Source: Selaginella moellendorffii (Eukaryota; Streptophyta; Lycopodiopsida; Selaginellales; Selaginellaceae). From it: DNA of 64,000 bases. The stretch lies in the NCBI RefSeq assembly GCF_000143415.4, contig NW_003314263.1:3916451-3980450 (forward strand). The letters are read 5' to 3'. Position 1 is the stretch's first letter, and every line of letters begins with the position of its first letter. The notes under the pieces were generated by a model. That model made no database searches, was not told where the DNA came from, and saw only the letters and a list, made by a program, of their open reading frames with translations. Positions 50,658 to 60,569 of the stretch are shown in pieces. Both the position numbers and the translations under genes were made by a program.

Positions 50658-53600
50658 TTACAGAGGAAACTCCGCTTGCAATGTTTCCAAGTCACGCTTG
50701 TCACAGGCGTCGAGAAGATCTGTCCTGGTGGCACTGGCACAACAACGAAGGTCGACACCAATCGCGTGAGATCAAAGCGCTGCAAACCCGAGGATAGAAT
50801 AGACACGAACCTGAGTGACATTCTAAGGTACTGCCAAGCGTTGTCGGCTTTGGGATTCATGCACAAGGCTCGGACGTAGTAGCGAATGGATTCCTGGTAC
50901 TGGGCCTGCACAAGATTTGTCTCTTTATCTATCATCTAGAAAAGAAGATAAAAAGTTACTTGATTCGCGTAGCCAATTCCCATGTTAGACCACGCGCGCA
51001 CATAGTTTGGCTTTAGATTTAGCGCCTGGAAAATTTCCAATGAGTTAGAAAAGAATGCACAAGCAGCAGAGAGAAACTATCACCTCTTGGTAGGCATATA
51101 TCGCGTCGGAGCTTCGTGCGCTGTTGGCCTGCGTAGCTCCCAGCTTGTTCCACAGGGAATAATCACGGGGTTTTAGCTTGAGAGCTGTCTCGAAGGACTG
51201 TATCGCGTTGGAGTATTCCCGAGAGAGGTTGTAGAGAACACCCAAGACGGTGTGGACGTCACCATCTTCTGGTGCCATTGCTGCTGCCTCGTTAAACAAT
51301 CGGGCAACCTGAAGGATTTCAAAGAGTTTGGGGTTACAGTTCAATTGCAAAAACTTACGTCCGATTGCGTGAGACTTTCGGCATTCTCTTGAGGCACAAG
51401 TATTCCATACTTTGGATGGTGTTGAAGCCAGCCTCTTAGATATCTCAAGGCTTCAGGCTGCTCCAATTCTAAAAGAAAATCAACACTATAAGAACGAGGG
51501 CAGCTGAGGTTACGTTACCATTAGTATGACTAACGCCAAGAGCTAACAAAACCTCCAGATTGGTGGGGTCTGCGTCTCTTGCTCGAACCATCGATGCGAT
51601 TGCCTAGCAAAGAGAAATAGAGGTTCACAACAAAATTAAAAGGAAATAAAAATAAAAGACTCACCTGACGATCGTCATCATTTTCAGCATGAGTAATCCC
51701 TAGCAATCGCCATCCCTCGGCATTCTCTGGATTTTTTATCACTTCCGCTTCCAGAGCAAGCACAGCTTCGCTGAGCAGGCCCTTCCTGAACAGCTCTTGG
51801 CCTTCCTTGAGGGGATTCGGGTGGCCGACATATGGGTTCTGGTCAGCAAAAACGTATGTCCACTTTGAGGACGCGGAACGACTTTGTTCCCCTCTAAGTT
51901 GTTCCTCCACGAACCTGGAAAACAGCGTTAGCTCTACAAAAAGGACGACATTTAGCCTTACTTATCGTAACTTTCTTGCCAGTCCTCTGACACGAACGCA
52001 CCATCATCCACCTGCTCTTGAAACTCGTCGGCCCACTTTTGCGTCCTGTTGGAAAATTCTTCGGCCCAGGCCCCACCAGGTTCTTGTTGAGCAAACTCGT
52101 CAGCCCAGCTGTTTGCGTTGGCGTGCTACATTTTCTACGATCAGCCTCTCGAAAACAAAACGTATAAAGAAAAAATAAAACCTCGCCAGCAGTGAACTCT
52201 GCAGCCCAGTTTCCCGGATGGTTTACTTGTGTGAACTCTTGAGCCCAGGCATTGGGAACAGCGTTCTCCTTCACTTGATTGTCTTCTACAATCAATTCAC
52301 CGCGACTCATTCGCGACACAAAGTGCAAAAACTTTGAATTCTGTAAGACATGATTTTCAGTGCCAGAAAGATGCAAGAATAAAAGCTTACTTGGAACTTT
52401 GGATCTTCATTTTTAGACAGCGTGTCCACAAGAGACTGAGTTTGTTCTAAAGAGCTGACGTTTCTGAAATCAGCGTGCCTAGCAGGCAGAGACTGCTGCT
52501 GCTGAAAATTCGAAGAACAAATGTTACAAAACAAAAACAAAAAAACATCGAGAGAAAGATACCACCTCACTGAACTGCGCCGCCCAGCCGTCAGCATCAT
52601 GTTGTGATTGAAACTCTTCAGCCCAGTAATTCTTCTGAGGATATTGTTGATGGAAATCTTGCACCCATTCCTCATGTTTACCATGGTTGGTGTTGCCCCA
52701 ATAATTTTCCATCTCAGAAAACGCTCTATTGGAAGGTTCTCGAACTTCTCGAACGCCATCTTCTATATCCAAAGATTCCAAGAAAGCATTAACCTGAAAA
52801 TAAATATTAGAACTATGAGCTATGAGAGCAAAGAATTCAGAGCTTATATGTACCTGCGCATTGACATACTCTTCCCCTTTATCGGCAAAGAAATGCCTAG
52901 CCATGATACTACTACGATCGCGAATGCGTTGCTTGTCGAATCCTGACAATCCGAGCTCAGGCAGGCGAACAGCATGAAAAGGAAGTTCTGTTCTGCTGCT
53001 AGCGAAAAATGAACGAAGGAAACCAGATAGAGCATGCTGCGGAGGTCCTGTGATTTACAAGCACAAATTAAAACAAAGCTCGCAAAAGAAAAAAAAACGC
53101 GAACCTTACCATCCATGTAATGTAGCTGCTGAACGTTTCCTCCCGGTTTCTGGCCATAGATTCGTTCGAATTCTGAAAACCTCGACAAGTCTTCTCCCCT
53201 TTGCGTAGCTTCGTTCCAAGCATCAGCGTAAGGAGCCGGTTCGGCATCACGAAACCCGCGCATGAACTCTGAATGCTGCAACTGAAAACTCAGCAAAGCT
53301 CCAGATTGAAAATTTTCCACCTGAGTTTCATTCTGAAACTCCGTTCCCGGAAGTGATGCAGCGGAGCTGCTCCCATACTCCAATTGCTGTCCAGGGCCTT
53401 GGAAAGTTGGAATGGTTGGAAGCTCACGTACTCTTTCCTGAAAAGAAAGGCTTTTAGAGGACAGCACTCCAACTAAACATACAAGAATGTGGCCTATTTC
53501 CTCTCTCGATTCTCTTCTTTCTTCCTAAACTTTGCTCTAGCATTAGAAGTGAATATCGATTCTACGAACCTGAGCTTTTGGCAGCGATCCCAGCAAGGAG

Positions 53601-53695
53601 CTGGCGAAATTGGCCAGAGGATTCGAAGAGGACGAGGCGCCCTCGCCTGGGACGACGCATCCTCCAGCTCCAGTCACCAAATCGCGCAGCGCCAT
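50658..53695 (-). CDS. PEX5: PEX5, peroxisomal PTS1 import receptor
   Basis: Cycling receptor that binds C-terminal SKL-type signals and carries cargo into peroxisomes. The ATG at 53695 gives MALRDLVTGAGGCVVPGEGA with the conserved Cys (position 13) used for receptor recycling. Nine pentapeptide motifs for PEX14/PEX13 docking are readable: WVQDF, WAEEF, WAAQF, WAQEF, WAAEF, WADEF, WAEEF, WADEF, WQESY. The TPR domain follows: YVGHPNPLKEGQELFRKGLL, AVLALEAEVIKNPENAEGWR, LLGITHAENDDDRQAIASMV, TNLEVLLALGVSHTNELEQP, DVHTVLGVLYNLSREYSNAI, DYSLWNKLGATQANSARSSD, YVRAWSNMGIGYANQAQYQE. It ends DLLDACDKRDLETLQAEFPL and stops at 50658. About 12 introns. All expected parts are present, including a likely PEX7-binding region between the W motifs and the TPRs. 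Start codon is 212 bp from the divergent kinase gene; a telo box lies at 53731. Confidence 0.95.
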
Positions 53696-53906
53696 CGCTC
53701 CCACCCCAGCGCCCTATCAATCTATGATAGAACCCTAAAAAAAAATTTCACCTCTATCAAATAATTGACCCTAGGCCTAGGTTCATGGAAGGAAGCTTCA
53801 TGGAGAAATCTGGATCTCACGAAATTTTCTCTCTCTGTAGCCTTGACTTCCACAGAGGAGGCAAGAAATCCCTAGTTTCACGACATTGGCGCTGGGACTG
53901 GCGGGC

Positions 53907-56032
53907 ATGGAGGAAGAATCCATCATCCACGCTCTCCTCGCGACGATCGATCATATTTCCGAGGTAGCCATGGCGGCACAGGTAAACAAGGGCCAGATCT
54001 TCGTCCTCCTCACGGCTTGCGGCTACGTGCGCCTCCACATTGATCTCTGGAGCGCGCGCTGCTCGCCGGCCACCATCGCCAGGCAGCAATCGTGCTTCCA
54101 GCAGCTCGATCAGGCGCTCCTCGCGGTGCTGCGCGTGGCATCCAAGTATTCCGGGCCGGATTGGATCGAGAAGCCATGGCTGTACGTGGCTCGCGAGAAT
54201 GCGGTGGTTTTCGAGGCGCTGCTCGACGATCTGGCGATCCATGTGGACCTCGTCATGGCGGCATTGCTCCAGGACAGGGATTGTTCTTCCGGGACCAAGG
54301 ATTGGATTGGGGTGTTGAGAAGGACGAGCTGGGAGAATTCCAAGGCGCTGAGGTGTGGGCTGAGGATCAGTGCTAGCGAGGACAAGACCAAACTGCTAGA
54401 GATTTTGGGAAGTGCTCGGGGTGGCTCCTCAGTGGCCACCAACATGCTGCGATCGTCGGGCTCGCCATCGGCGGCAAGTAGAATGGATTGGATTGATCCA
54501 TCAGAGCTCGAGCTTGACGATAGGAAGCCTCTGGGACAAGGCTCGTTTGGATTAGTGTTCCAGACAACTTGGGCTGGTCACACAGTGGCAGTGAAGAAGT
54601 TTCCAAAGGAGCTATGGTCGCAAGATCCGTGGGAGGTATGCCAATCTTTCCATTCTTTGACTTATAGCTGGTGATGGTTTTTTGTTCCCTTGTTTCTTTT
54701 CAGGGAGAGATCATGGTGAAGCTCAGGCCGTGCCATCCATCGGTGCTCCAAATCCTCGGCTGGTCGGAGAAAGATAACAAAGCTTATCTCGTCATGGAGC
54801 TCATGCAAGGAAGCCTCGCTCGGCTCATTCCAAGCCTCGTCACTGCTCCAATCATCCTGATCGTGGAGATCATGCTCCAGATCGCACAGGGAATGGATTT
54901 CGTGCACAAGAAGAAGATAATTCACAGGGATCTCAAGCCGGGGAACGTCCTCGTAAACTTTGACGGCAAGTTTGAGGATGGATCGGCTCACAACATCGTC
55001 GCAAAGGTGGCGGATTTTGGGCTCTCCAAGATGAACTTTTCAAGCAACCATTATCACAGCCACTTGAAAGGAACGGTTCTCTACATGGCTCCAGAGATGC
55101 TCGAGGGGGACTGGGAGATGAAGAGCCAGTACGATTTAAGCGTCGACGTTTACAGCTACGGGATGATGTTTGCCGAGATCCTCACCGGGACGCCGCCATA
55201 TCCTCTCGGCCTTACCAAGAAGGCTTTGCTCGATGAGATTCGGCGTGGCTTGAGACCCAGGCTTCCGCAACGCTGCCCTCAAGCTCTCAAGGACACCATC
55301 GCCTACTGCTGGGATTCACAGCCTCGTCGGCGGCCAACTTTCGAGCATATATGCACGCGGCTGTGGAGGCTCAAGGGACAGCTTCTCACCGGGGGTGTCT
55401 ACTGCATGCCGGACGCGAGGATCATTGTCAAGGGAAAGCTTCTCGTCGGGGAAAAACTCACGGGACAGGGGAGCTTTGTGACTGACACCGAGTGGTCGAT
55501 TTGCTACTGGGTTCGTCACCAGAGCAATGGCAAGACAGTGCGGCTGTTGCCAGCGATGGAGATAAGCTCTCGAGACAAATCTCCAGAGTACGTGATCACG
55601 GGTTGCGACTACGACTCCAGCATCGAGCTGGTTTGCATCAGCGTGGACAGCAAAGAGCACAGCACCACCACGACTTGCAGGGCGTTTGCTGGCTACGGTG
55701 GATCTGTCGACTGTGACGATTTCTACAAGCAGCCGAGTACACACTTCGCGGTGAAAGTTTTCGAAGATGATGAGAAGTCCTGGAAGGGAAAGTTAGTGAT
55801 CACAAAGACCGGATTGAAGCTGAGCAACCGCAGGATGTGCAGTTCTACCATCTGGGAGCCCTACAATGGAGGTTTTTCCGTGGAAGTGGCACCACTGGAG
55901 AGCAGCCTGGCGCAGTGTGTAGTGAAAGGCGAGGGTGGCACATATCGTCTACAGTTTGATAAGTGGGAGTTGCGAGACCTGGCGATCATCACTATCAAGA
56001 GCAGCATCTATGGTGGCAAGACGAATAAATAG
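53907..56032 (+). CDS. Protein kinase with N-terminal helical bundle and C-terminal beta domains
   Basis: About 690 residues; start is the first ATG in frame (MEEESIIHALLATIDHISEV). Residues ~1-180 are all-alpha (VNKGQIFVLLTACGYVRLHI, FQQLDQALLAVLRVASKYSG, FEALLDDLAIHVDLVMAALL), resembling the four-helix HeLo/MLKL-type bundle of plant MLKL proteins. The kinase domain has an intact glycine loop LGQGSFGLVF, Lys in HTVAVKKF, C-helix Glu in GEIMVKL, HRDLKPGNVLV, ADFGLSK and YMAPEML, so it should be catalytically active. After YCWDSQPRRRPTFEHICTRL comes ~240 residues of beta-rich sequence: an Ig/A9-like part (WSICYWVRHQSNGKTVRLLP, ITGCDYDSSIELVCISVDS) and a PH-like part (WKGKLVITKTGLKLSNRRMC, YRLQFDKWELRDLAIITIKS), similar in kind to SCAB actin-binding proteins. 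One intron (WE|GEIM, 54635-54703). Domain names outside the kinase are inference. Confidence 0.85.
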
Positions 56033-56453
56033 CGATGAAAGCGAAAGTTTATCACAGTTTGGTTAGAGATGAGGAGCAGGATATCTGGCGGCTCACCCAA
56101 ACCTTGAAAGAAAAAATCTTGTAAGAACTTGGCAGCAAGAGAAATCTCAGGTAAAGGAGGGGCAAGGAATTTTTCTGTCTAGATTTCATCTTTTTGAGCA
56201 GATTTAAATCAAATCTTGCACAGCCTTTTTTTTTTTTTTTGAGAGAGAGTTGTAGCTCAATTGTTTTCTTGTTATCCAGCAATCAGTCCAGAATCGAGGT
56301 TTGTGCTCACGCCGAAGAGCGAACCAACTGTGCAGCTCAATTGGAACTCCTTTGCGAGACGATTGAGCTTCCACGGCCCATTCTAACACCATCCGTGAAA
56401 ACGAATCCCTTTTTGCTGCCTAGTTGGTTTTCGAAGACTATGAACCCTTATAG
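56033..56453. other. Kinase 3' flank, no gene seen
   Basis: Ordinary 3' flank with a poly-T run (56226-56242) followed by GAGAGAGAG. An open frame (56194-56610, +) crosses it into the hairpin but has no recognisable product. Confidence 0.35.
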
Positions 56454-56589
56454 TCCCTGCAACGATTCCAGACGTGGGCAGGGAATGTGCTTGGTGGAGT
56501 CGAGGCCTGACTTTCATTTGCTCGTCTCCTACTTGGCATTTCTTGAGACTAAGTACATTCCCTGTCCACGTCTGGAATCGTTGCAGGGA
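56454..56589 (+). ncRNA. Candidate MIRNA or siRNA foldback
   Basis: Arms of 41 nt at 56454-56494 and 56549-56589 are separated by a 54-nt loop. The left arm begins TCCCTGCAACGATTCCAGAC and the right arm ends TCTGGAATCGTTGCAGGGA. The arms pair at 38 of 41 positions by Watson-Crick; the other three (56478, 56489, 56493 on the left) are G on the left and U on the right, so all are G.U wobbles in plus-strand RNA. A minus-strand RNA would have A.C mismatches there. No bulges. I do not recognise the sequence as a conserved plant miRNA family. The length and near-perfection suggest a young MIRNA or an inverted duplication of a target gene. Confidence 0.55.
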
Positions 56590-56617
56590 GCCTCTGTGAG
56601 TGGATCATGACTCTCAG

Positions 56618-57018
56618 AGCTTGTCCTCTTGCTCTTGCTCCAATGAAATGCCCTCCGTCTATCCCCTCGACATGACCCAGCTCTCGTAAGAATCAAGCTC
56701 CTTTTTCTTCCTTCTTCGCAAGAAATTTCTCTTCGTTTTGTGCTGTGGCAGGAAGATGACTGGAGTAGAGTACGTGCTGCTCGAAGCCAGGAGCCCAATC
56801 TCTTTGTCCTCCACAAGTAAAAGACTATATCCTCGACGGCCATATCTATCAATTACCGCTGCTCTACAGTGTTGTTTGCAGCAGATGGTTAAATCACGAG
56901 GCCTTTCTTGTGCTGCTTCTGATGATCCGCCAGCTGTGCATCACATCTCCACTGCCTTCTGCCAAGTCTCAGCAAAGCTCGAGAAGTCTTTTGTTCCTGT
57001 CCCTGACGATGCTCTGAT
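56618..57018 (+). pseudogene. MED6 (Mediator subunit 6) pseudogene fragment
   Basis: Frames together read VYPLDMTQLS|RKMTGVEYVLLEA (intron at 56684-56751), PNLFVLHK, DGHIYQLPLLYSVVCSR and ISTAFCQVSAKLEKSF. These match the order of the conserved MED6 core (HPLDLSHLTKMTGTEY, LFVIRK, DGSIYQAP, QKAFTTAASKLEK in Arabidopsis, from memory). A one-base frameshift separates VLLEAR from PNLFVLHK, and others follow. The N-terminal third and C-terminus are absent. It keeps an intron, so it is a DNA-level fragment, not a processed copy. It ends a few bases before the first dirigent gene. Confidence 0.65.
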
Positions 57019-57043
57019 GTAGACCATGAGAATGAGCTGTGCA

Positions 57044-57616
57044 ATGAAGATCTTCATTCCCCTCGTTCTAACACTGGTTTTTGCAATTGCTCCTGCACAA
57101 TCGAGCCTCCCAAATGCGGGAGAATTGGATCTATCAAAGTGCACCGAGGTGATCCGGTTCTACTTGCAAGACCAGTTCAATGGGAGCAATCCGACAACAG
57201 CAATTGTCCTGCCTCCTCGTAACAACGAAACGTTGTTTGGTCAGGTTGCCATTTTTTATGACAAGCTGACTACGGAGTCCTCGATCAACTCCAAGCTTGT
57301 GGGAAGAGCCAAGGGTTTTCTGGTGATAGATTCGCTGGGCAAAAGCAGCTTTCTCCAGATCATGATGGAGCTGGAAGGGCGGAAAGGTACAATAGTGCTC
57401 CATGGTCAGAACCCCTTCACTGAGTCCCAAAGGGAAATAGCCGTTGTTGGGGGCACAGGAGAGTTCAGAAACGTTCAGGGCTACGCATTAACGAGCACAA
57501 CTGGAGCTGAACCTGGTGGGCTTATTGCAATCTACGAAGTTCATCTGGTGAGGCTCTGGAAATGCATCTGGAAATGCTTCAACATGAAACTCATATTTTA
57601 CTATTTCATTTTGTAA
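57044..57616 (+). CDS. Dirigent protein 1
   Basis: Dirigent proteins steer stereo-selective phenoxy-radical coupling in lignan and lignin synthesis, in the cell wall. Single exon, 190 residues. MKIFIPLVLTLVFAIAPAQS is a signal peptide; the start was set at 57044 to match the paralogue, although an in-frame ATG lies at 57026. The mature domain shows CTEVIRFYLQDQFNGSNPT, NNETLFGQVAIFYDKLT, LVGRAKGFLVIDSLGKSSF, ELEGRKGTIVLHGQNPF, REIAVVGGTGEFRNVQGYA. The C-terminus KCIWKCFNMKLIFYYFIL differs from the paralogue: a 12-base near-duplication (ATCTGGAAATGC) and a two-base loss replace the paralogue's stop and add a hydrophobic tail of about 15 residues. It is probably functional if the tail is tolerated. 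Confidence 0.88.
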   Translation: MKIFIPLVLTLVFAIAPAQSSLPNAGELDLSKCTEVIRFYLQDQFNGSNPTTAIVLPPRNNETLFGQVAIFYDKLTTESSINSKLVGRAKGFLVIDSLGKSSFLQIMMELEGRKGTIVLHGQNPFTESQREIAVVGGTGEFRNVQGYALTSTTGAEPGGLIAIYEVHLVRLWKCIWKCFNMKLIFYYFIL

Positions 57617-57689
57617 ACTCAGAACCCTAGACCATTAAAAAATGAATATGCTTTATTTAATTATACATCTTAACCTATTACCCACACTC

Positions 57690-58651
57690 TCAGTCACTCA
57701 AAATTTCTGAGACCTGATCCGCGCAATTAAAATCACTCGGCGAGTGCACCAGGAGGGCCACTACCGCTAATCTGTTCATAACATGACTTAATTCATTAGA
57801 AACTACCTGAAGATCCTTGGTTGCCGGTTCTACTAGATCCCTGATTTGTTCGTTGTAAATCTGCATTGATATTGCACTTCCTGCCGGCTGGAGGTGCGTT
57901 GTTTCTGTGGAAGTACGTCAATTTTAATTGCTACAAGTAGTTATGGTCGACAGTCTTTACTTGTTCAATCCGCAGGAAGAGCGCCTTGAAGAATCTGGGT
58001 GCAATCCCAGCCTCATCACTCAGGGAACCTGATTTAGGAATGCTTCCCCACATTGTGTAAGTTTTCCCGCTTCCCGTCTGCAAGAGATGAAAATGCTCAT
58101 ATTTTATGATCCAGGTTGCGAGTCTGAAATACCTGACCGAAGGCGAACATAGAGCAATTAAAGCCATCCAGACAGTGCGCCACCATAGGCGAGCCTACCA
58201 CGAAAACATGTTGCTATAGAGCCATGGTTCATACAATTCGCTAAATGTGCTTGCTTGCCTGTGTTGAGTTTTCCCCAGCAACTCCATCGCACGTGAATTG
58301 CTGATGCTCCAGCGTAACAGAATTTGAGGATACTACAAACAAGCTTCTGGCTGCTGCTTCTTCCTGCTCTTTGCTGATCAATGGCCTTACTCTCAGGACA
58401 ACCTAAAGAAAAAAGATAGAATAACATCAACAGAAAAACAGAGAACACAACCTTACCTTCACTCCTGTGTCTGTCTCAAGCGGCAGACGGTCCCAATCGA
58501 GCTTGCACCTGAGATGACGATCTTGACCTTCCTGCACCTCATTCAACCTACATTTTGCCAAAGGCACCCGCATAGGGCTGCAACACTTGCTGCTACTGCA
58601 CCTGGACAAGGAAGAAGAAGAGGAACAAGAAAAAGAAGCCGAGGGAGGCAT
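57690..58651 (-). CDS. Truncated kinesin-12 motor gene
   Basis: Five small exons splice in frame: MPPSASFSCSSSSSLSRC start, LETDTGVK|VVLRVRPLISK, VTLEHQQFTCDGVAGENSTQ, VGSPMVAHCLDGFNCSMFAF GQ|TGSGKTYTMWG (P-loop), LSDEAGIAPRFFKALFLRIE Q, and MQIYNEQIRDLVEPATKDLQ. After this the frame leaves the kinesin pattern and stops at 57690. Everything needed for motor function beyond the P-loop (SSRSH, DLAGSE, microtubule-binding helices, stalk) is missing. The pattern is that of phragmoplast kinesin-12 (PAKRP1/POK-like). Splice sites are intact, so a short protein could be made, but it is best regarded as a truncated copy. The start is uncertain because a frame at 58776 (MSSFGSKIASNAAAGGF) may also belong. 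Confidence 0.6.
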
Positions 58652-58852
58652 ATTTTCATCATTCTGTTGCCTCCAGTTCTTGAGCCTGTGCTCTCATCCC
58701 GCTCGCTTCGATCAAAGCTCCAGTGAAATCCTCCTGCTGCTGCGTTGGAAGCAATCTTGGAGCCGAAGCTTGACATGTTCTAGGTATATTCTTCCGTTGG
58801 GAATGGTCCTCCCCATGGTGCCTTATTCCACCATGTATATAGTATATTCCGC

Positions 58853-58900
58853 CGTGGTAGAATATGCTATTGTGGTGGTGACGTGCATATTCTACCATAT
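58853..58900. repeat. Short hairpin upstream of dirigent 2
   Basis: GTGGTAGAATATGC and GCATATTCTACCAT form a 13-14 bp inverted repeat with an 18-nt spacer. Related half-sites (TATATTCCGCCGTGG, ATTCCACCATGTATA) lie just upstream. It may be a repeat-derived or regulatory structure in the dirigent 2 promoter. Confidence 0.45.
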
Positions 58901-58930
58901 ACCTTGCCCGATTGATGTTCGAACGTGAAC

Positions 58931-58937
58931 TTATAAA
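58931..58937 (+). promoter_or_regulatory. TATA box of dirigent 2
   Basis: TTATAAAA exactly 100 bp upstream of the dirigent 2 ATG, at a normal distance for a plant core promoter with a short 5' UTR. Confidence 0.6.
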
Positions 58938-59030
58938 ACACCAAGTTGCCGAGGCGCCGGAAAACCAGTTCTGTTCTTCAAATACATAAATCGAGTTCTA
59001 GTGCTGCAGTAGTGGACACACAGCTCTGCA

Positions 59031-59567
59031 ATGAAGATCTTCATTTCACTCGTTCTAGCTCTGGTTTTTGCAATCGCTCCTGCAGAATCGAGCTTCCCAA
59101 AGCCGGGAAGATTGGATCTATCAAAGTGCACCGAGGTGATCCGGTTCTACTTGCACGACCAGTTCACCGGGAGCAATCCGACGTCAGCAGTTGTCCTGCC
59201 TCCTCTCAACAACAAAACATTGTTTGGTCAGGTTGGGATCCTAGATGACAAGCTGACTAAAGAGTCCCCGATCAACTCCAAGCTTGTGGGAAGAGCCAAG
59301 GGTTTTCTGGTGTTAGATTCACTGAGCAGCAGCAGCTTTCTCCAGAGCATGACGGTGGAGCTGGAAGGGCGGAAAGGTACAATAGTGTTCCATGGTCAGA
59401 ACCCGTTCACTGAGCCTCAAAGGGAAATCGCTATTGTTGGGGGCACAGGAGAGTTCAGGAACGTTCAGGGCTACGCATTAACAAGCACAATTGGATCTGA
59501 ACCTGGTGGGAACATTGCAGTCTACGAAGCTCATCTGCTGAGGCTCTGGGAATGCTTCAAGCCATGA
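59031..59567 (+). CDS. Dirigent protein 2
   Basis: Single exon, 178 residues, a clear tandem paralogue of dirigent 1. Signal peptide MKIFISLVLALVFAIAPAES; then CTEVIRFYLHDQFTGSNPTS, LFGQVGILDDKLTKESPINS, GRAKGFLVLDSLSSSSFLQS, ELEGRKGTIVFHGQNPFTEP, REIAIVGGTGEFRNVQGYAL, GNIAVYEAHLLRLWECFKP. The DxxF/GGTGxFxxxxG features of the beta-barrel are present. It has a normal C-terminus and its own TATA box, so it is likely the working copy. The two genes are separated by about 1.4 kb containing the kinesin fragment. Confidence 0.92.
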   Translation: MKIFISLVLALVFAIAPAESSFPKPGRLDLSKCTEVIRFYLHDQFTGSNPTSAVVLPPLNNKTLFGQVGILDDKLTKESPINSKLVGRAKGFLVLDSLSSSSFLQSMTVELEGRKGTIVFHGQNPFTEPQREIAIVGGTGEFRNVQGYALTSTIGSEPGGNIAVYEAHLLRLWECFKP

Positions 59568-60199
59568 AACTCATATTCTACTCTTAATATATAGGTACCA
59601 CGTTTTCTATAAAATGTGATAATCTATATAATAAAACGCTCCGGGCCGTCCAAAATAAGTGAAATCTTTGCCAAACCATGTCACGATTCTGTGCATGGTT
59701 CCCGCCGTCGATCTGTACTCCTATGGACGGCTGAGATCTGGCGGATCTCATCTGGAAGATCCCACGGCTGTGAACATGCGGGACTCCCAGTTGAGAAGGG
59801 CGAGTTTTGACTGCCGCTTTTTCCTCTTCTGTGTGGGCGCGCAGCCAAGCGCAGGAGACTCTGGCAACCTGAATGCGCTGATCGGTTGGGAGCAAGCGCG
59901 GGACGGTAGGCTGCTGCAGCTGGATGCGCTGGGATTCTGCCCGCTGCTTCCTCTCAAGTGGGACGTTAAAGGCCTGTTCTGTGGCCGGGTGATCTTGACG
60001 AGGGGGCTGCTGCGAAAGCTCTCTCCTGTGAGCTGAATAGTCGTGCTCCTCTTGGGACAATATGCGCTGTCTTCAGCAGCTTTGCTGATGAGAGAAGCCA
60101 GGCCTCACGGCATAGCGCTCTATAGAGAATGAGAACACTCCCAGAACAATCCCCTGGGATGGATCTCACACAGGATGGGAAAGAAAACTAAGAAAGCCC
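59568..60199. other. Unrecognised region with weak coding signal
   Basis: Plus-strand frame 59697-60036 (MVPAVDLYSYGRLRSGGSHL..) and a 158-codon minus-strand frame overlap here with moderate GC. Neither shows a domain that I can name. It may be another gene fragment. Confidence 0.25.
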
Positions 60200-60204
60200 T
60201 AAAC

Positions 60205-60400
60205 TGAAGGAATGCGACTCAGATCACGGCCCCCCAGATGCTCCTCCAGCGCTGGCAGAGTCCAAGATCGTGCGCCTGTCAGACTGCGACCATCTCTTCC
60301 ACACGCATTGCATCTTCTCCCCGAGTGAGTGCTCTTTTCCCTGTTCTGAATTGTTTGTTTGTTTGTTTGTTTTCGTGTCAGGTGACGGATATGTCTGAGC
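60205..60400 (+). pseudogene. RING-H2 finger gene fragment
   Basis: A frame from about 60210 reads DHGPPDAPPALAESKIVRLS then DCDHLFHTHCI, the central Cys-x-His-x(2)-His-x(2)-Cys half of a RING-H2 domain (ubiquitin ligase type). A possible donor (AGTGAGTGC) follows at once, but no matching second half is found downstream and the first CxxC pair is absent. Probably a remnant. Confidence 0.4.
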
Positions 60401-60569
60401 AGGGAGCTGTTCACCTTGGAAAACAGAGGTCAGGCTTATGAGAAAAAAGGAAATTTACTTCTGACATTGTAGCGATTCGCCATACAATTTTTGCTTCTGG
60501 CCTTGATATCGATTTGGTTGCTTTGTTGTGCACCTCCATCATGGTCTCCAAGAGCGTTACTGTAAAGGA

